DNA of 64,000 nucleotides from Simplicispira psychrophila DSM 11588 (lineage in GTDB: Bacteria > Pseudomonadota > Gammaproteobacteria > Burkholderiales > Burkholderiaceae_C): the NCBI RefSeq assembly GCF_000688255.1, contig NZ_JHYS01000001.1, forward strand, positions 186,001 to 250,000, in the 5' to 3' direction. The notes beneath the pieces are model-generated. The model ran no database searches, had not been told where the DNA came from, and saw only the letters and a program-made list of their open reading frames with translations. The translations under genes were made by a program, and so were the position numbers. Below, in pieces: positions 18,621 to 27,513 of this stretch. Every line of letters begins with the position of its first letter. The stretch's first letter is position 1.

Positions 18621-20761
18621 ACGGTACTTCCGTCGGGGCGTACCCCGATGAGTTTTTCGGAGATCTGGGCGAATTCAACATCGCCGTCCATGGTCTTGCG
18701 GTTGGTGGACAGCGCCATCGTGGCATGGGTATGGTCACCCTGCGGCGCCAACCAAACCCAGATGCGCCGCTCGCGCACGTAGAGCATGGCAAAAATGCCC
18801 AGAATCAGGAAGGCACAGCCCAGATAAACAATGTTCTTGCCAGGGGCACGCGCCACCTCGAACACGCTGGCCTGCACCTGCTTGAAGTCTTTGAGTTCAA
18901 ACACTATCGCCGAGGGGTAGAACTGCACATCGCTCAAGGCGCGCAAGGCCTGGGACATGAAACCTTGTGTCTGCTCATTGGGTTCCAGGGGCGCCAAGCC
19001 AGCACGCTCGCGCGTCATCTGAGCCAGTTCGAACAGGGTGCCGCTCAGGATGCGCACCAGCACTTCACCGGCGCGGTTGCGTTCGGCCTCAGGAACATTG
19101 TCTTCCATAAATTGCGCAATGGCTGGCAAGCCGCCCTGGCGTTGACCGTCTGCACCGACACTGCCGGCAAACAAGGTCAGAGCGCGCGTGGCCGACAGGG
19201 TCAATTGCTCGGCCAGTTCGGAGCGTTGGCTATCAACGGCCAGCGCCACGTAACGGCGCACCGCCTGCTCGCGAAAGGCCGGATCGGCCAGCGCGGCGTG
19301 CATCCGCAAGAAACCGTCCATGCTGCCCTGCGTATCGGCCGGCACACGCAGGTAGCGCAGCGGATCCACCGGATTCTCGCGCACGCCCATCAGGAACATC
19401 GGCGCGCCGCCCGCTTCCATGGCCATGGGCAGCATGTAATTATGGTATTCACGTGCTTGGCCGGAGGCGTCGCGCAGCTTGTAGCCAATGCTCGGACCGA
19501 CGTTGCGCAGCTCTTTGGTGGTCACGGTTTTGTTGGCTGCACCCAGGCGGGCGTCAATCGAATGGCGCAGATCGACCTTGCGCACGTCAGTGCCACCCGC
19601 GGCGCCTTCATTGGCAAAATTCTCGACGTTGATGGTGCGCAGCGAGGTCAATTCGAGCGTCAGTTGCTCCCCATTGGCCCCCTTGACGGTCTGCGCTGCG
19701 CCACCAATCACGCCGGGCAGATCAAACGGCTGCACACCGCCCAGCAGCGGCTGCGCACGCAGCGTGACGGTGGAACCACCGTCGTCAAAACTCGATTGGT
19801 AAATCTCTACGCCCTTGTAGTTAGCCGGGTGGTTGACCTCAATGCGCGCCGGAACCTCGGCACCGGTTTCGTTGTCGTGGATCACCACGTCGCTGGCAAA
19901 CAGCTTGGGCATACCGGTCGAGTAGTACTCGACAATGAACTTCTTCAGTTCCACAGAAAATGGCAGCTCCTGCAGCAGGATGCCGTCGGCCTGGTTCAGG
20001 ATGGCAGTGCCGGCGCGTGAGCCCTCGGCCACCACCAGATTGCCGCGAAACGTCGGATTGCGCGCACTCAGGCGGTGCTCGGGCGCCACCTGGGAGATCA
20101 GGCCGCCGCCGTTGTAGGGCGTCTTGCCGTTGAGCCACATTTGCGCACGCACGATCAGGTCGCCATCGAGCAGACCGCCAAGGCATACCAGCACGATGGC
20201 ACTGTGCGCCGCGATATAGCCAAATTTATTGGCGGCGCCCGCCTTGGCCGCCACCATCCAGCCAGTGCCGGGGCCCGCCGACGTGTCGCGCTGCTGCAGT
20301 TTGACTTTCCAGCCGCCGCCGACCAGCATCTGGCCGATGCGCTGCGCTTCGGCCGCAGTGTCGCCGACCAGATCAGCCTGCGCCTTGTGGTGAAACGCGG
20401 CGAGGTTTTTTTCGCGGATGTTTTCTTTGTAATTGCCCAGGTCAGCAATGATTTTGGGCGCGTTGCGCGCAATGCACAGCGAGGTGCTGGTGACCAGAAA
20501 CGCCAGAATCAGCAAAAACCACCAAGCGCTATAGACCGCATTGAGCTTGAGCGCGCTGAACACCTCGGCCCAGAACGGCCCAAACTGGTTGACATAGTTC
20601 ACCGCCGGCTCATGCTGCTTGAGCACGGTGCCAATGACCGAAGCAATACAAATAACCGTCAGCAGCGCAATGGCAAAGCGCATCGACGACAGCAGCTCCG
20701 TGCTGGCGCGCACAGCTTGCGAACCAAACGAAGGGCGAACGCCTAAGGTATTGTCAGACAT
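18617..20761 (-). CDS. resB: Cytochrome c biogenesis protein ResB (Ccs1)
   Basis: 714 residues. N-terminal membrane helices (about residues 25-110, including a VICIASVIGTVLKQHEPAVNYVNQFGPFW segment), a large periplasmic domain, and a last helix near the C-terminus (NIVYLGCAFLILGIFAMLY). It forms the heme-ligation complex with CcsB, encoded next. Upstream is the gene for a cytochrome c4, a probable client, separated by a strong hairpin at 20791-20825. Confidence 0.94.
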   Translation of the reverse strand: MSDNTLGVRPSFGSQAVRASTELLSSMRFAIALLTVICIASVIGTVLKQHEPAVNYVNQFGPFWAEVFSALKLNAVYSAWWFLLILAFLVTSTSLCIARNAPKIIADLGNYKENIREKNLAAFHHKAQADLVGDTAAEAQRIGQMLVGGGWKVKLQQRDTSAGPGTGWMVAAKAGAANKFGYIAAHSAIVLVCLGGLLDGDLIVRAQMWLNGKTPYNGGGLISQVAPEHRLSARNPTFRGNLVVAEGSRAGTAILNQADGILLQELPFSVELKKFIVEYYSTGMPKLFASDVVIHDNETGAEVPARIEVNHPANYKGVEIYQSSFDDGGSTVTLRAQPLLGGVQPFDLPGVIGGAAQTVKGANGEQLTLELTSLRTINVENFANEGAAGGTDVRKVDLRHSIDARLGAANKTVTTKELRNVGPSIGYKLRDASGQAREYHNYMLPMAMEAGGAPMFLMGVRENPVDPLRYLRVPADTQGSMDGFLRMHAALADPAFREQAVRRYVALAVDSQRSELAEQLTLSATRALTLFAGSVGADGQRQGGLPAIAQFMEDNVPEAERNRAGEVLVRILSGTLFELAQMTRERAGLAPLEPNEQTQGFMSQALRALSDVQFYPSAIVFELKDFKQVQASVFEVARAPGKNIVYLGCAFLILGIFAMLYVRERRIWVWLAPQGDHTHATMALSTNRKTMDGDVEFAQISEKLIGVRPDGSTV

Positions 20762-20790
20762 GGAAAGAACGATTCGGTGACCGAAATGGA

Positions 20791-20825
20791 AAGGGCGGGT
20801 CCATCAGCCTGATGGGCCCGCCCTT
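20791..20825 (-). terminator. Strong hairpin between the cytochrome c4 gene and resB
   Basis: Sixteen-base arms AAGGGCGGGTCCATCA (20791-20806) and TGATGGGCCCGCCCTT (20810-20825) pair fully (one G-T) around a 3-nt loop. It lies 70 bp after the cytochrome stop and 29 bp before the resB start. The following minus-strand sequence (TTCCATTTCGG) is only weakly T-rich, so it may be a partial terminator that lets some transcription through to resB. Confidence 0.6.
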
Positions 20826-20895
20826 GAGAGGTTGGTGATTGGCGGTTGGTTCCGTGTCACGCGCCCAGAACAGCGCCAAGACAGGGAAAAATGAA

Positions 20896-21525
20896 TCAAC
20901 GCAGGCCGGAAATGTAATCCGATACCGCCTTGATCTCGCGGTCGTTCAGTTTGGCAGCAACGCCGGTCATTTGCGGGCTGTTCAGGCGCACACCGTCACG
21001 AAACATAACCAGCTGAGCGGCGGTGTATTCGGCGTGCTGACCGCTCAGGCGCGGGTATTGAACCGGAATTCCGGCGCCATTGGGGCTGTGGCAAGCGGCG
21101 CAAGCCGGGACGTTGCGATCCTGGATGCCACCGCGATAAATACGCTCGCCCATGGAAACCAAGTCTTTATTCTGGGCAAAACCGGGTTTGGCAGCATTGC
21201 TTGCCACCCACCAGGCGATATTCTTCATGTCTTCATCGGTCAACATGCCGGCAAAGCCTTGCATGATGGCGCTGGTGCGTTTGCCCGCCTTGAAGTCTTG
21301 CAACTGCTTGACCAGATATTCGGGGTGCTGTTGCGCCAGACTCGGGTTGGCACCAATGCTGGAATTGCCGTCAGCGCCATGGCAGGCCACGCACACAGCA
21401 GAAAAGCTGGCCTGCCCTTTGGCCAAGTCAGGTTTGGCAGCAACGGGAGCAGCATCGGCAGCAGAAGCCGAGAAAGCGGGAGCTACCAGCGCGGCAGCCA
21501 TGAGCAAGGAGGCGAGTAACTTCAT
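20896..21525 (-). CDS. Diheme cytochrome c4
   Basis: 209 residues: a signal peptide (about 1-22), then two homologous c-type domains with heme motifs CVACH (residues 45-49) and CAACH (142-146), each followed by a candidate distal Met (MQGFAGM in the first half, MTGVAAKL in the second). Periplasmic electron carrier, usually donating to terminal oxidases. The reading frame stays open upstream of the ATG at 21525, but that ATG starts a perfect signal peptide, so the longer version is rejected. It neighbours the resB/ccsB assembly genes. Confidence 0.93.
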   Translation of the reverse strand: MKLLASLLMAAALVAPAFSASAADAAPVAAKPDLAKGQASFSAVCVACHGADGNSSIGANPSLAQQHPEYLVKQLQDFKAGKRTSAIMQGFAGMLTDEDMKNIAWWVASNAAKPGFAQNKDLVSMGERIYRGGIQDRNVPACAACHSPNGAGIPVQYPRLSGQHAEYTAAQLVMFRDGVRLNSPQMTGVAAKLNDREIKAVSDYISGLR

Positions 21526-21598
21526 ATCGAGGGACTTATGTGGGATGGCGCAAAACAGCGCGATTCTACAATGACGCTCCAACGCTTTCCATGAACCC

Positions 21599-22345
21599 AT
21601 GACTCTGCCCTCCGCCACGCCCGCTGCCGACAGCGCCCTGCCCGCTCCAGACGGCCGCTTCGCCATGGGCTGGATGCACACCGCGCGCTTTCTGACCACC
21701 GCCGCCCAACTGCACCAGTTGCCTGTGATCGACGTGCCCGAAATTGCTTTTGTCGGTCGATCCAATGCGGGCAAGTCGTCCTGCATCAACACCTTGACGC
21801 AGCAAAAACAACTGGCCTTCGCGTCGAAAAAACCCGGCCGCACGCAGCACATCAACCTGTTCTCCCTCGGGCGCCAGGGCATCACCGATGCGGTGCTGGC
21901 CGACCTGCCGGGCTACGGCTACGCCGCCGTCTCGCGCTCGGACAAGATGCGCTGGCAGCAGGTGATGGTGAACTACCTCGTCAGCCGCCCCAGCCTCACG
22001 GGCATCGTGCTGCTGTGCGACCCGCGCCTGGGCCTGACCGGGCTGGACGAGGCGCTGCTGGAAGTGGTGCGCCCACGCGTCGAGGCCGGCCTGAAATTTC
22101 TGGTGCTGCTGACCAAGGCCGACAAGCTGACGCGCGTCGAGCAGGCCAAGGCGCTGTCGATTGCCCGCCTGCAAACCGGCGGTGGCGAGGTACGGATGTT
22201 CTCGGCGCTGAAAAAGCAGGGGGTGGACGAAGCGGCGCTGTTGCTGTGGCACTGGGCGCATCCGCCAGCCGACGAGCAAGATGACGCCGCGCCAGCGCAC
22301 GACGACGAACCCAGTGAAGACAATGAACCACCCGCATTAGATTAA
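21599..22345 (+). CDS. engB: Ribosome biogenesis GTPase EngB (YihA/YsxC)
   Basis: 248 residues with the TRAFAC GTPase motifs: G1 GRSNAGKSS (residues 53-61), G3 DLPGYGYA, G4 TKADKL. Required for late assembly of the large ribosomal subunit in other bacteria. An acidic, poorly conserved tail (DEQDDAAPAHDDEPSEDNE) extends the C-terminus. It is transcribed divergently from the cytochrome c4 gene, a neighbourhood I recognise in beta-proteobacteria. Confidence 0.95.
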   Translation: MTLPSATPAADSALPAPDGRFAMGWMHTARFLTTAAQLHQLPVIDVPEIAFVGRSNAGKSSCINTLTQQKQLAFASKKPGRTQHINLFSLGRQGITDAVLADLPGYGYAAVSRSDKMRWQQVMVNYLVSRPSLTGIVLLCDPRLGLTGLDEALLEVVRPRVEAGLKFLVLLTKADKLTRVEQAKALSIARLQTGGGEVRMFSALKKQGVDEAALLLWHWAHPPADEQDDAAPAHDDEPSEDNEPPALD

Positions 22346-22351
22346 AGCTGT

Positions 22352-22409
22352 TAGCTATATTTTTAATAGCTAATACCGCTTGTATTTAAAGAGCTACAGG
22401 CCAATTTGA
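22352..22409 (+). repeat. Dispersed repeat copy R3
   Basis: Plus-strand copy with all modules clear: TAGCTATATTTTTAATAGC, ACCGCTTGTATTTAAA, GAGCTACAGGCCAATTTGA. It fills the spacer between the convergent engB and acyltransferase genes. Confidence 0.8.
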
Positions 22410-22420
22410 CCTAAAACCGG

Positions 22421-23287
22421 TCAATACACCGCCGGCTCGCCCGGCGGGCGCGTCTTGAAGCGCTTGTGCACCCAGTAGTACTGTCCCGGCATGGTGGCGA
22501 TGTAGCGCTCCAGTTCTTGGTTCATGCGCGCAGTATCGGCCTGCACATCCCCCGTCGGAAAGTGCTCCCAGGCCGGGGTAATTTCAGCCACATAGCCGGC
22601 CGGCGTCAGGCGCGTGACCATGCCGACCACCTTGGCACGGCCCAGCCGGGCAAAGCGCGACAACGACGGCACGGTGGCCGCCTGCACGCCATGAAAGGGC
22701 ACAAAAATCGACTCTTTCGGCCCAAAGTCCATGTCGGGCAACAAATACAGCAAGCCCCCTTGGCGCAGGCTGGTCAAGATCGGTTTGACGCCATCCGCGC
22801 GGTTCAGCATCCGCACATCACCAAAACGCTGGCGCCCCTGCATAAACCAGTTGTCCACCGCCGGGTTCGGGTGCGTGGAAAAAATCGAGGTGAACGCGCG
22901 CGTGGTGCGCAGTGGCAGAGCCAAACCGCCGGCGTCCATACCGTAAAAATGCGGCGCAAAGATGATGGTCGGTGTATCGCCCTCCAGCTCATGCAGCGCA
23001 CCTTGCAGCGTCACGCGCTGCTCGACCAGCGCACGCGGTGCCGACCACAACCAGCTGCGGTCCAGCCAAGTCTGGCAAAACACCACAAACGTCTCGCGCG
23101 CCCAGGCGCGGCGCTGCGCCGGCGAAGCGTCTGGAAAGCACAGCTGCAGATTGCGCAGTGCCACCTTGCGCCGAGGCACCGCCAGCACATACAGCATCTG
23201 CCCCAGCAGCCAGCCCAGACCGCGCAGTAGCGGCAGCGGCAGGTGCGCCAGCGCCCCCATCAGCCCAACCCCCAAACGCCCCATCAT
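22421..23287 (-). CDS. LpxL/HtrB-family lysophospholipid (lipid A) acyltransferase, second copy
   Basis: 288 residues from the ATG at 23287. An N-terminal hydrophobic segment, then the LPLAT domain with the catalytic HX4D box in APHFYGMD. Further motifs are YLLPDMDFGPKESIFVPFHG, matching the substrate-binding block of LpxL/LpxM-type acyltransferases, and the C-terminal YYWVHKRFKTRP. Probable late acylation of lipid A at the inner membrane. Start overlaps the stop of the first acyltransferase gene by 4 bp. Which of the two is LpxL and which LpxM cannot be told from sequence alone. Confidence 0.85.
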   Translation of the reverse strand: MMGRLGVGLMGALAHLPLPLLRGLGWLLGQMLYVLAVPRRKVALRNLQLCFPDASPAQRRAWARETFVVFCQTWLDRSWLWSAPRALVEQRVTLQGALHELEGDTPTIIFAPHFYGMDAGGLALPLRTTRAFTSIFSTHPNPAVDNWFMQGRQRFGDVRMLNRADGVKPILTSLRQGGLLYLLPDMDFGPKESIFVPFHGVQAATVPSLSRFARLGRAKVVGMVTRLTPAGYVAEITPAWEHFPTGDVQADTARMNQELERYIATMPGQYYWVHKRFKTRPPGEPAVY

Positions 23288-24138
23288 GCGGCCGCTCCGC
23301 TCGGAGTGGCGGCCTCTGCGCGCGGCTGTTTGTAGCGGCCATAGCCCCACAAATATTGCTGCGGACACTGGGCAATGGTGTGTTCCATGGCTTGGTTGAT
23401 ATGTTGCACCGCCCGCTCCAGCGGCGCTTGCAGCGGCGCGGGCAAGGGTTCGAAATAAGTCACAAAACCACGCCCCCACGGCAAGCGTTCGCAACGCGCC
23501 AGCACTACAGCCGCGCCGGTTTGCAGCGCCAGGCGCGCGGCCAGCGTCATGGTGTAGGCATCGCGGCCAAACACCGGCGACCACACGCCTTGACCCTGCG
23601 GCGGCACTTGGTCGGGCAGCAGACCGACGGCCTCGCCCCGGCGCAGCGCCTTGATCATCTGGCGCACGCCGGCCAGCGAGGTCGGTACCGCCTGCACACC
23701 GGGGCGATTGCGCGCCGTCTCCATCACTTTGGCCAGCCACGCTTGGCGCGCCGGGCGGTACAGCACGGTGATGGGGCCGTGCTGCGCGCTCCAGCGCCGC
23801 GCCGCCGCCTGCACTGACAACTCAAAGCAGCCCAGGTGCGGCGTCAAGAAAACAATGCCGCGCCCGCCGGCATAGGCCTGCTCGACACAGGCGGTGCCCA
23901 CCAGCCGGCAGGGCGGCGGCGCACCCAGCCACAGGCGCGGCAGCTCGGCCACCATGCGCCCAGCGTGCCCCACAGCCGCGCGCACGGCAGCAAAGCGATA
24001 GCCGGCCAGCGCAGCGTTGGCCAGAAAGCGGCGCCGGTACACAGGCGAGGCCAAAAAAGCCAGCCAGCCCATGGCTGCGCCCAGCACGTGTAGCAACCCC
24101 AAAGGAAGTAAGGAAAGAAACCGAAAAACGACGGGCAT
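23284..24138 (-). CDS. LpxL/HtrB-family lysophospholipid (lipid A) acyltransferase, first copy
   Basis: 284 residues, paralogous to the following gene. The catalytic box is HX4E (TPHLGCFE), a common variant of the HX4D box. Also visible are ALRRGEAVGLLPDQVPPQGQGVWSPVFG and the C-terminal QQYLWGYGRYKQP. The N-terminus is a membrane helix. It is transcribed divergently from metK, an arrangement known in beta-proteobacteria. Together the pair could add two secondary acyl chains to lipid A. Confidence 0.85.
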   Translation of the reverse strand: MPVVFRFLSLLPLGLLHVLGAAMGWLAFLASPVYRRRFLANAALAGYRFAAVRAAVGHAGRMVAELPRLWLGAPPPCRLVGTACVEQAYAGGRGIVFLTPHLGCFELSVQAAARRWSAQHGPITVLYRPARQAWLAKVMETARNRPGVQAVPTSLAGVRQMIKALRRGEAVGLLPDQVPPQGQGVWSPVFGRDAYTMTLAARLALQTGAAVVLARCERLPWGRGFVTYFEPLPAPLQAPLERAVQHINQAMEHTIAQCPQQYLWGYGRYKQPRAEAATPSGAAA

Positions 24139-24150
24139 TAGAATCGAAAG

Positions 24151-24212
24151 GTCGCCAAGTTAAATGAGCAACTTGCAGGGCGACGTTAAACAAAACTGCT
24201 AAAGCGTTCGCC
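24151..24212 (+). ncRNA. Candidate SAM-II-like riboswitch in the metK leader
   Basis: GTCGCC (24151-24156) pairs with GGCGAC (24179-24184) to form a 6-bp stem with a 22-nt loop that contains TTAAA. The stem is followed directly by GTTAAACAAAACTGCTAAAG (24185-24204). This layout and the TAAA...GCTAAA tail resemble SAM-II riboswitches as I remember them. GCAG at the end of the loop (24175-24178) can pair with CTGC (24196-24199), giving the expected pseudoknot. CGTTCGCC (24205-24212) can compete for the same stem strand. Position before the SAM synthetase gene fits feedback control. Not confirmed by any covariance search. Confidence 0.5.
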
Positions 24213-24270
24213 AGAAGCTCCACAGGCTGCGCGCAACGCCCTACCTGCCAAAACATAGGAGTTTATTCAA

Positions 24271-25458
24271 ATGGCGAACGACTTTCTTTTTACCTCTGAA
24301 TCCGTCTCCGAAGGCCACCCCGACAAAGTGTCCGACCAGATCTCGGACGCCATCCTCGACGCCATCCTGGCGCAAGACCCGAACGCCCGCGTCGCTGCCG
24401 AGACGCTGTGCAACACTGGCCTGGTGGTGCTGGCCGGCGAAATCACTGCCAATCCTGGCGTCAACGTGGACTACATCCAGGTGGCGCGCGACACCATCAA
24501 GCGCATCGGCTACGACAACACCGAATACGGCATCGACTACAAGGGCTGCGCGGTGCTGGTGGCCTACGACAAGCAAAGCTGCGACATCGCCCAGGGCGTC
24601 GATCACGCCAGCGACGACCACCTCAACACCGGCGCCGGCGACCAAGGTCTGATGTTTGGCTACGCCTGCGACGAAACGCCCGAGCTGATGCCCGCGCCGA
24701 TTTACTACGCCCACCGCTTGGTCGAGCGCCAGGCCCAGTTGCGCAAGGACGGACGCCTGCCGTTCCTGCGCCCCGACGCCAAGAGCCAGGTGACGCTGCG
24801 CTACGTCGATGGCAAGCCGCATAGCATCGACACCGTGGTGCTGTCCACCCAGCATTCGCCTGAAATGAGTTTGGGCGACAAGATGAAGCCCGAGTTCTAC
24901 GAGGCCATCCGCGAAGAAATCATCCGCCCGGTGCTGCCGCCCGAGTGGCTCACGCCCGACACCAAGTACCTGATCAACCCCACCGGCCGCTTCGTCGTCG
25001 GCGGCCCGCAGGGCGACTGTGGTCTGACCGGGCGCAAAATCATTGTGGACACCTACGGCGGTGCCTGCCCGCACGGCGGCGGTGCTTTCAGCGGCAAAGA
25101 CCCAACAAAAGTCGATCGCTCGGCGGCTTACGCAGCGCGCTACGTGGCCAAGAACATCGTTGCCGCCGGCATTGCGCGCCAGTGCCAAATTCAGGTGGCC
25201 TACGCCATCGGCGTAGCCCGCCCGATGAACGTCACCGTCTACACCGAAGGCACCGGCGTGATCCCGGACGCCCAAATCGCCGCGCTGGTGCAAGAGCACT
25301 TCGACCTGCGTCCCAAGGGCATCATCCAGATGCTCGACTTGCTGCGCCCGATCTACGAAAAGACCGCCGCCTACGGCCACTTCGGCCGTGACGAGCCGGA
25401 CTTCACCTGGGAGCGGACGGATAAGGCGGCTGTGCTGCGGGCTGCGGCTGGACTGTAA
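24271..25458 (+). CDS. metK: S-adenosylmethionine synthetase
   Basis: Makes S-adenosylmethionine from methionine and ATP; cytoplasmic. 395 residues. Family motifs are [21 protein letters not shown] near the N-terminus, the [12 protein letters not shown] hexa/nonapeptide region, and [19 protein letters not shown] (P-loop-like, Lys and Asp). TAGGAG lies 9 nt before the ATG. The 130-bp leader carries a candidate SAM-sensing RNA. Confidence 0.98.
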   Translation: MANDFLFTSESVSEGHPDKVSDQISDAILDAILAQDPNARVAAETLCNTGLVVLAGEITANPGVNVDYIQVARDTIKRIGYDNTEYGIDYKGCAVLVAYDKQSCDIAQGVDHASDDHLNTGAGDQGLMFGYACDETPELMPAPIYYAHRLVERQAQLRKDGRLPFLRPDAKSQVTLRYVDGKPHSIDTVVLSTQHSPEMSLGDKMKPEFYEAIREEIIRPVLPPEWLTPDTKYLINPTGRFVVGGPQGDCGLTGRKIIVDTYGGACPHGGGAFSGKDPTKVDRSAAYAARYVAKNIVAAGIARQCQIQVAYAIGVARPMNVTVYTEGTGVIPDAQIAALVQEHFDLRPKGIIQMLDLLRPIYEKTAAYGHFGRDEPDFTWERTDKAAVLRAAAGL

Positions 25459-25475
25459 GCACGAGCGCCGCGAGC

Positions 25476-26306
25476 TTGGCTAACTTCCCAATCTCCCACC
25501 GCGCGGCGCCGTCTTTCTGGCGCGACCCCGGACTGCCCTTCGTCGAAAGCCGGCGTGCCCTCCGCAGCCGCGCCTGCTATCGGCCGCACACGCACCCCAC
25601 GCTGTCGATCGGTGCGGTGGACGCGGGCAACAGCATTTTTTCGTCACGCGGGCACAGCGCGTGCATCGGGCCTGGCAGCCTAGTGGTCGTAGCCGCAGGC
25701 TGCGTGCATTCGTGCAATCCGCAGCCCGGCGCGCACTGGAGCTATCAGATGCTGCACCTCGACCCGGCGTGGGTCGCTAGTGTGCTGGTTCGCCATGACC
25801 CCTGTCCGCCTCCAGCCGGCCAAGCTTGGGTCGTGCACGATGCAGCGGCGTATGCCGCGTTCTGTGCGCTCAACCAGCAGCTTTTTTCTCAAGCCAGCCT
25901 TCAGCAAAAAATCGCAGCGCTGGAACAATTCGTGGTCCGGCGTGTCTGGCGCGCCGGACAGGCGCTGACACCCATTGCCGGAAATACCCTTCCGCCCTTG
26001 GATCGCGTACTGAGCCTGCTGCACAGCCAGCATGCCGATCCTCTTCCCGTGGCACAGCTGGCCAAGGTCGCCCACATGGCGCCGCGCACACTGGCGCGGA
26101 CGTTTCTTGACGCCACGGGCCTCACGCCCCATGCCTACCAACTCGACTTGCGCGTCCATACCGCACGCAAACTCTTGAGTGCGGGTGGCACCGCAGCGCA
26201 GGTGGCGCAGGAGTTGGGCTTCTACGACCAGAGCCACTTCCAGACCACGTTCAAACAACGGGTGGCGGCCACGCCGAGGCTTTATCAGCACGCCTCTGCG
26301 ATCTAA
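25476..26306 (+). CDS. AraC-family transcriptional regulator
   Basis: About 276 residues. The N-terminal half is a cupin-like AraC ligand domain (HTHPTLSIGAVDAGNS, then CIGPGSLVVVAAGCVHSCNP). The C-terminal half is the double helix-turn-helix (PVAQLAKVAHMAPRTLARTF and GGTAAQVAQELGFYDQSHFQTTFKQ). The start is uncertain: TTG at 25476 gives the usual family N-terminus (SHRAAPSFWRDP) but has a poor ribosome binding site and lies only 17 bp after metK. The next gene is a LysE-type exporter in the same direction, which it probably controls. Confidence 0.88.
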   Translation: MANFPISHRAAPSFWRDPGLPFVESRRALRSRACYRPHTHPTLSIGAVDAGNSIFSSRGHSACIGPGSLVVVAAGCVHSCNPQPGAHWSYQMLHLDPAWVASVLVRHDPCPPPAGQAWVVHDAAAYAAFCALNQQLFSQASLQQKIAALEQFVVRRVWRAGQALTPIAGNTLPPLDRVLSLLHSQHADPLPVAQLAKVAHMAPRTLARTFLDATGLTPHAYQLDLRVHTARKLLSAGGTAAQVAQELGFYDQSHFQTTFKQRVAATPRLYQHASAI

Positions 26307-26399
26307 AACCGCTACTGGCCGTTTTTTCCAATACGCCATTCATCCGAAACGAGAAACTTCTTGCTGCGCGACACCGGGTTGCGTGCAAGGAGGCGTGCA

Positions 26400-27032
26400 T
26401 TGTTCGAACAGTTCTGGATGGTTGCCGGGGCCCATTTTTTAGCGCTGCTAAGCCCCGGGCCCGATTTTTTTCTCATCGCGCAGGCGGCACTGGCGCAGGG
26501 CTGGCGGCGTGCCAGCGGCATCTGTCTTGGCGTGGCCTTGGCTAACGGCCTGTTCATCGCCCTGGCGCTCGGCGGGTTCTCGGCTCTGCGGCCTGGCAAC
26601 GCCTGGTTCAACCTGTTGCAGTGGAGCGGCTGTCTGTACCTGGCCTGGCTGGGCAGCCGCTTGTTGCGCTCTACTGGAGCCCCATTGCCTCTGCCGCAGA
26701 AGGGGCTGCACAGCCCACAAGCGACTACTGGCTGGTTCACTGGCCTGCGCATGGGTCTAGCATCGGGCCTGCTCAATCCTAAAAACGCGCTGTTCTACGC
26801 CAGTCTTTTTTCCCTTTTGGCCGGAACGGAAAAAGAAATACAAGTCTTCTACGGTGCTTGGATGTTCTTCGCTGTCTTGGGTTGGGACCTTGTGGTCGCC
26901 ATCGCCATGGGTCACCCTTCGGTGGTACTGCGCTTCTCTCGGCATATGGCTGCGATAGAGCGCACCACCGGTGGCGTGCTCATCCTCTTGGCCGTGGGTG
27001 TCGCGGCGGCAGCACTGCCCCGGCCCGGCTGA
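26400..27032 (+). CDS. LysE/RhtB-family amino acid exporter
   Basis: 210 residues, about six membrane helices. The family signature near the N-terminus is HFLALLSPGPDFFLIAQAAL; ASGLLNPKNALFY is a second conserved block. Exporters of this family remove amino acids or related metabolites; the substrate is unknown. I place the start at TTG 26400 because a strong AAGGAGG lies 6 nt upstream; the next ATG (26418) would remove part of the first helix. The neighbouring AraC regulator is likely its controller. Confidence 0.88.
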   Translation: MFEQFWMVAGAHFLALLSPGPDFFLIAQAALAQGWRRASGICLGVALANGLFIALALGGFSALRPGNAWFNLLQWSGCLYLAWLGSRLLRSTGAPLPLPQKGLHSPQATTGWFTGLRMGLASGLLNPKNALFYASLFSLLAGTEKEIQVFYGAWMFFAVLGWDLVVAIAMGHPSVVLRFSRHMAAIERTTGGVLILLAVGVAAAALPRPG

Positions 27033-27193
27033 TCGCGGCATGGCGAGAAAAATCGGAGCGATCTGTGGCTGCATTTGCAACGCATGTCCTACACCCGCGA
27101 CTCCCCTGTTCTTACGGCGTGCGGCGAGCCGGCCAGTTACCTTGACCGACATGCCGTGCCGCTTGGGATGCGGCGCCCCTCAAGGAGATTGCC

Positions 27194-27379
27194 ATGCTGA
27201 AGTACGCCATCGTTTTTGCCATCATCTCGCTCATCGCCGGTGCCCTGGGTTTTACCGGCGTGGCTGCTGGCTCTGCCGGCATCGCCAAAATCCTCTTCAT
27301 CCTGTTTTTGGTACTGGCGGTCATCTTTGTGGTGCTGGCGCTGCTGGGGATCGGCGCGGCGCGCAAAGCGCTGAAGTAA
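27194..27379 (+). CDS. DUF1328 (YtjA-like) small membrane protein
   Basis: 61 residues with two hydrophobic helices separated by a [14 protein letters not shown] loop, the characteristic DUF1328 sequence. AAGGAG lies 7 nt upstream of the ATG. Function unknown; homologues are small inner-membrane proteins. The 161-bp stretch upstream (27033-27193) shows no gene. Confidence 0.9.
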   Translation: MLKYAIVFAIISLIAGALGFTGVAAGSAGIAKILFILFLVLAVIFVVLALLGIGAARKALK

Positions 27380-27436
27380 GCCCACTGACAAGGCGCCACT
27401 GAGCGGCGCCGGGCATGGCCCCGTCGGCTTGCAGCG

Positions 27437-27490
27437 AAATCAGCCTCTGGCGCTTATGCTGTTTGCGCTACAAGCTATTATTTGCGTAGC
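27437..27490 (-). repeat. Dispersed repeat copy R4
   Basis: Minus-strand copy: GCTACGCAAATAATAGC, then GTAGCGCAAACAGCATAA, then GCGCCAGAGGCTGATTT. It lies between the DUF1328 gene and pncB, just upstream of the pncB start. Confidence 0.75.
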
Positions 27491-27513
27491 ACACTACCGC
27501 TACGAAACTGCCC

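Noticed and set aside
18380-20020. Plus-strand open frame of about 546 codons opposite resB/ccsB.
   Set aside because: Spans two overlapping real genes on the other strand and has no recognisable protein features.
20896-21885. N-terminal extension of cytochrome c4 into engB (329 codons).
   Set aside because: The internal ATG at 21525 starts a typical signal peptide; the extension overlaps engB and has no family likeness.
22421-23740. 439-codon version of the second acyltransferase.
   Set aside because: Its first 151 codons are the first acyltransferase gene read in another frame; the ATG at 23287 overlaps that gene's stop in the usual coupled way.
24241-25380. Minus-strand open frame opposite metK (about 379 codons).
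   Set aside because: Low-complexity Val/Gly/Ala-rich translation; metK is certain on the plus strand.
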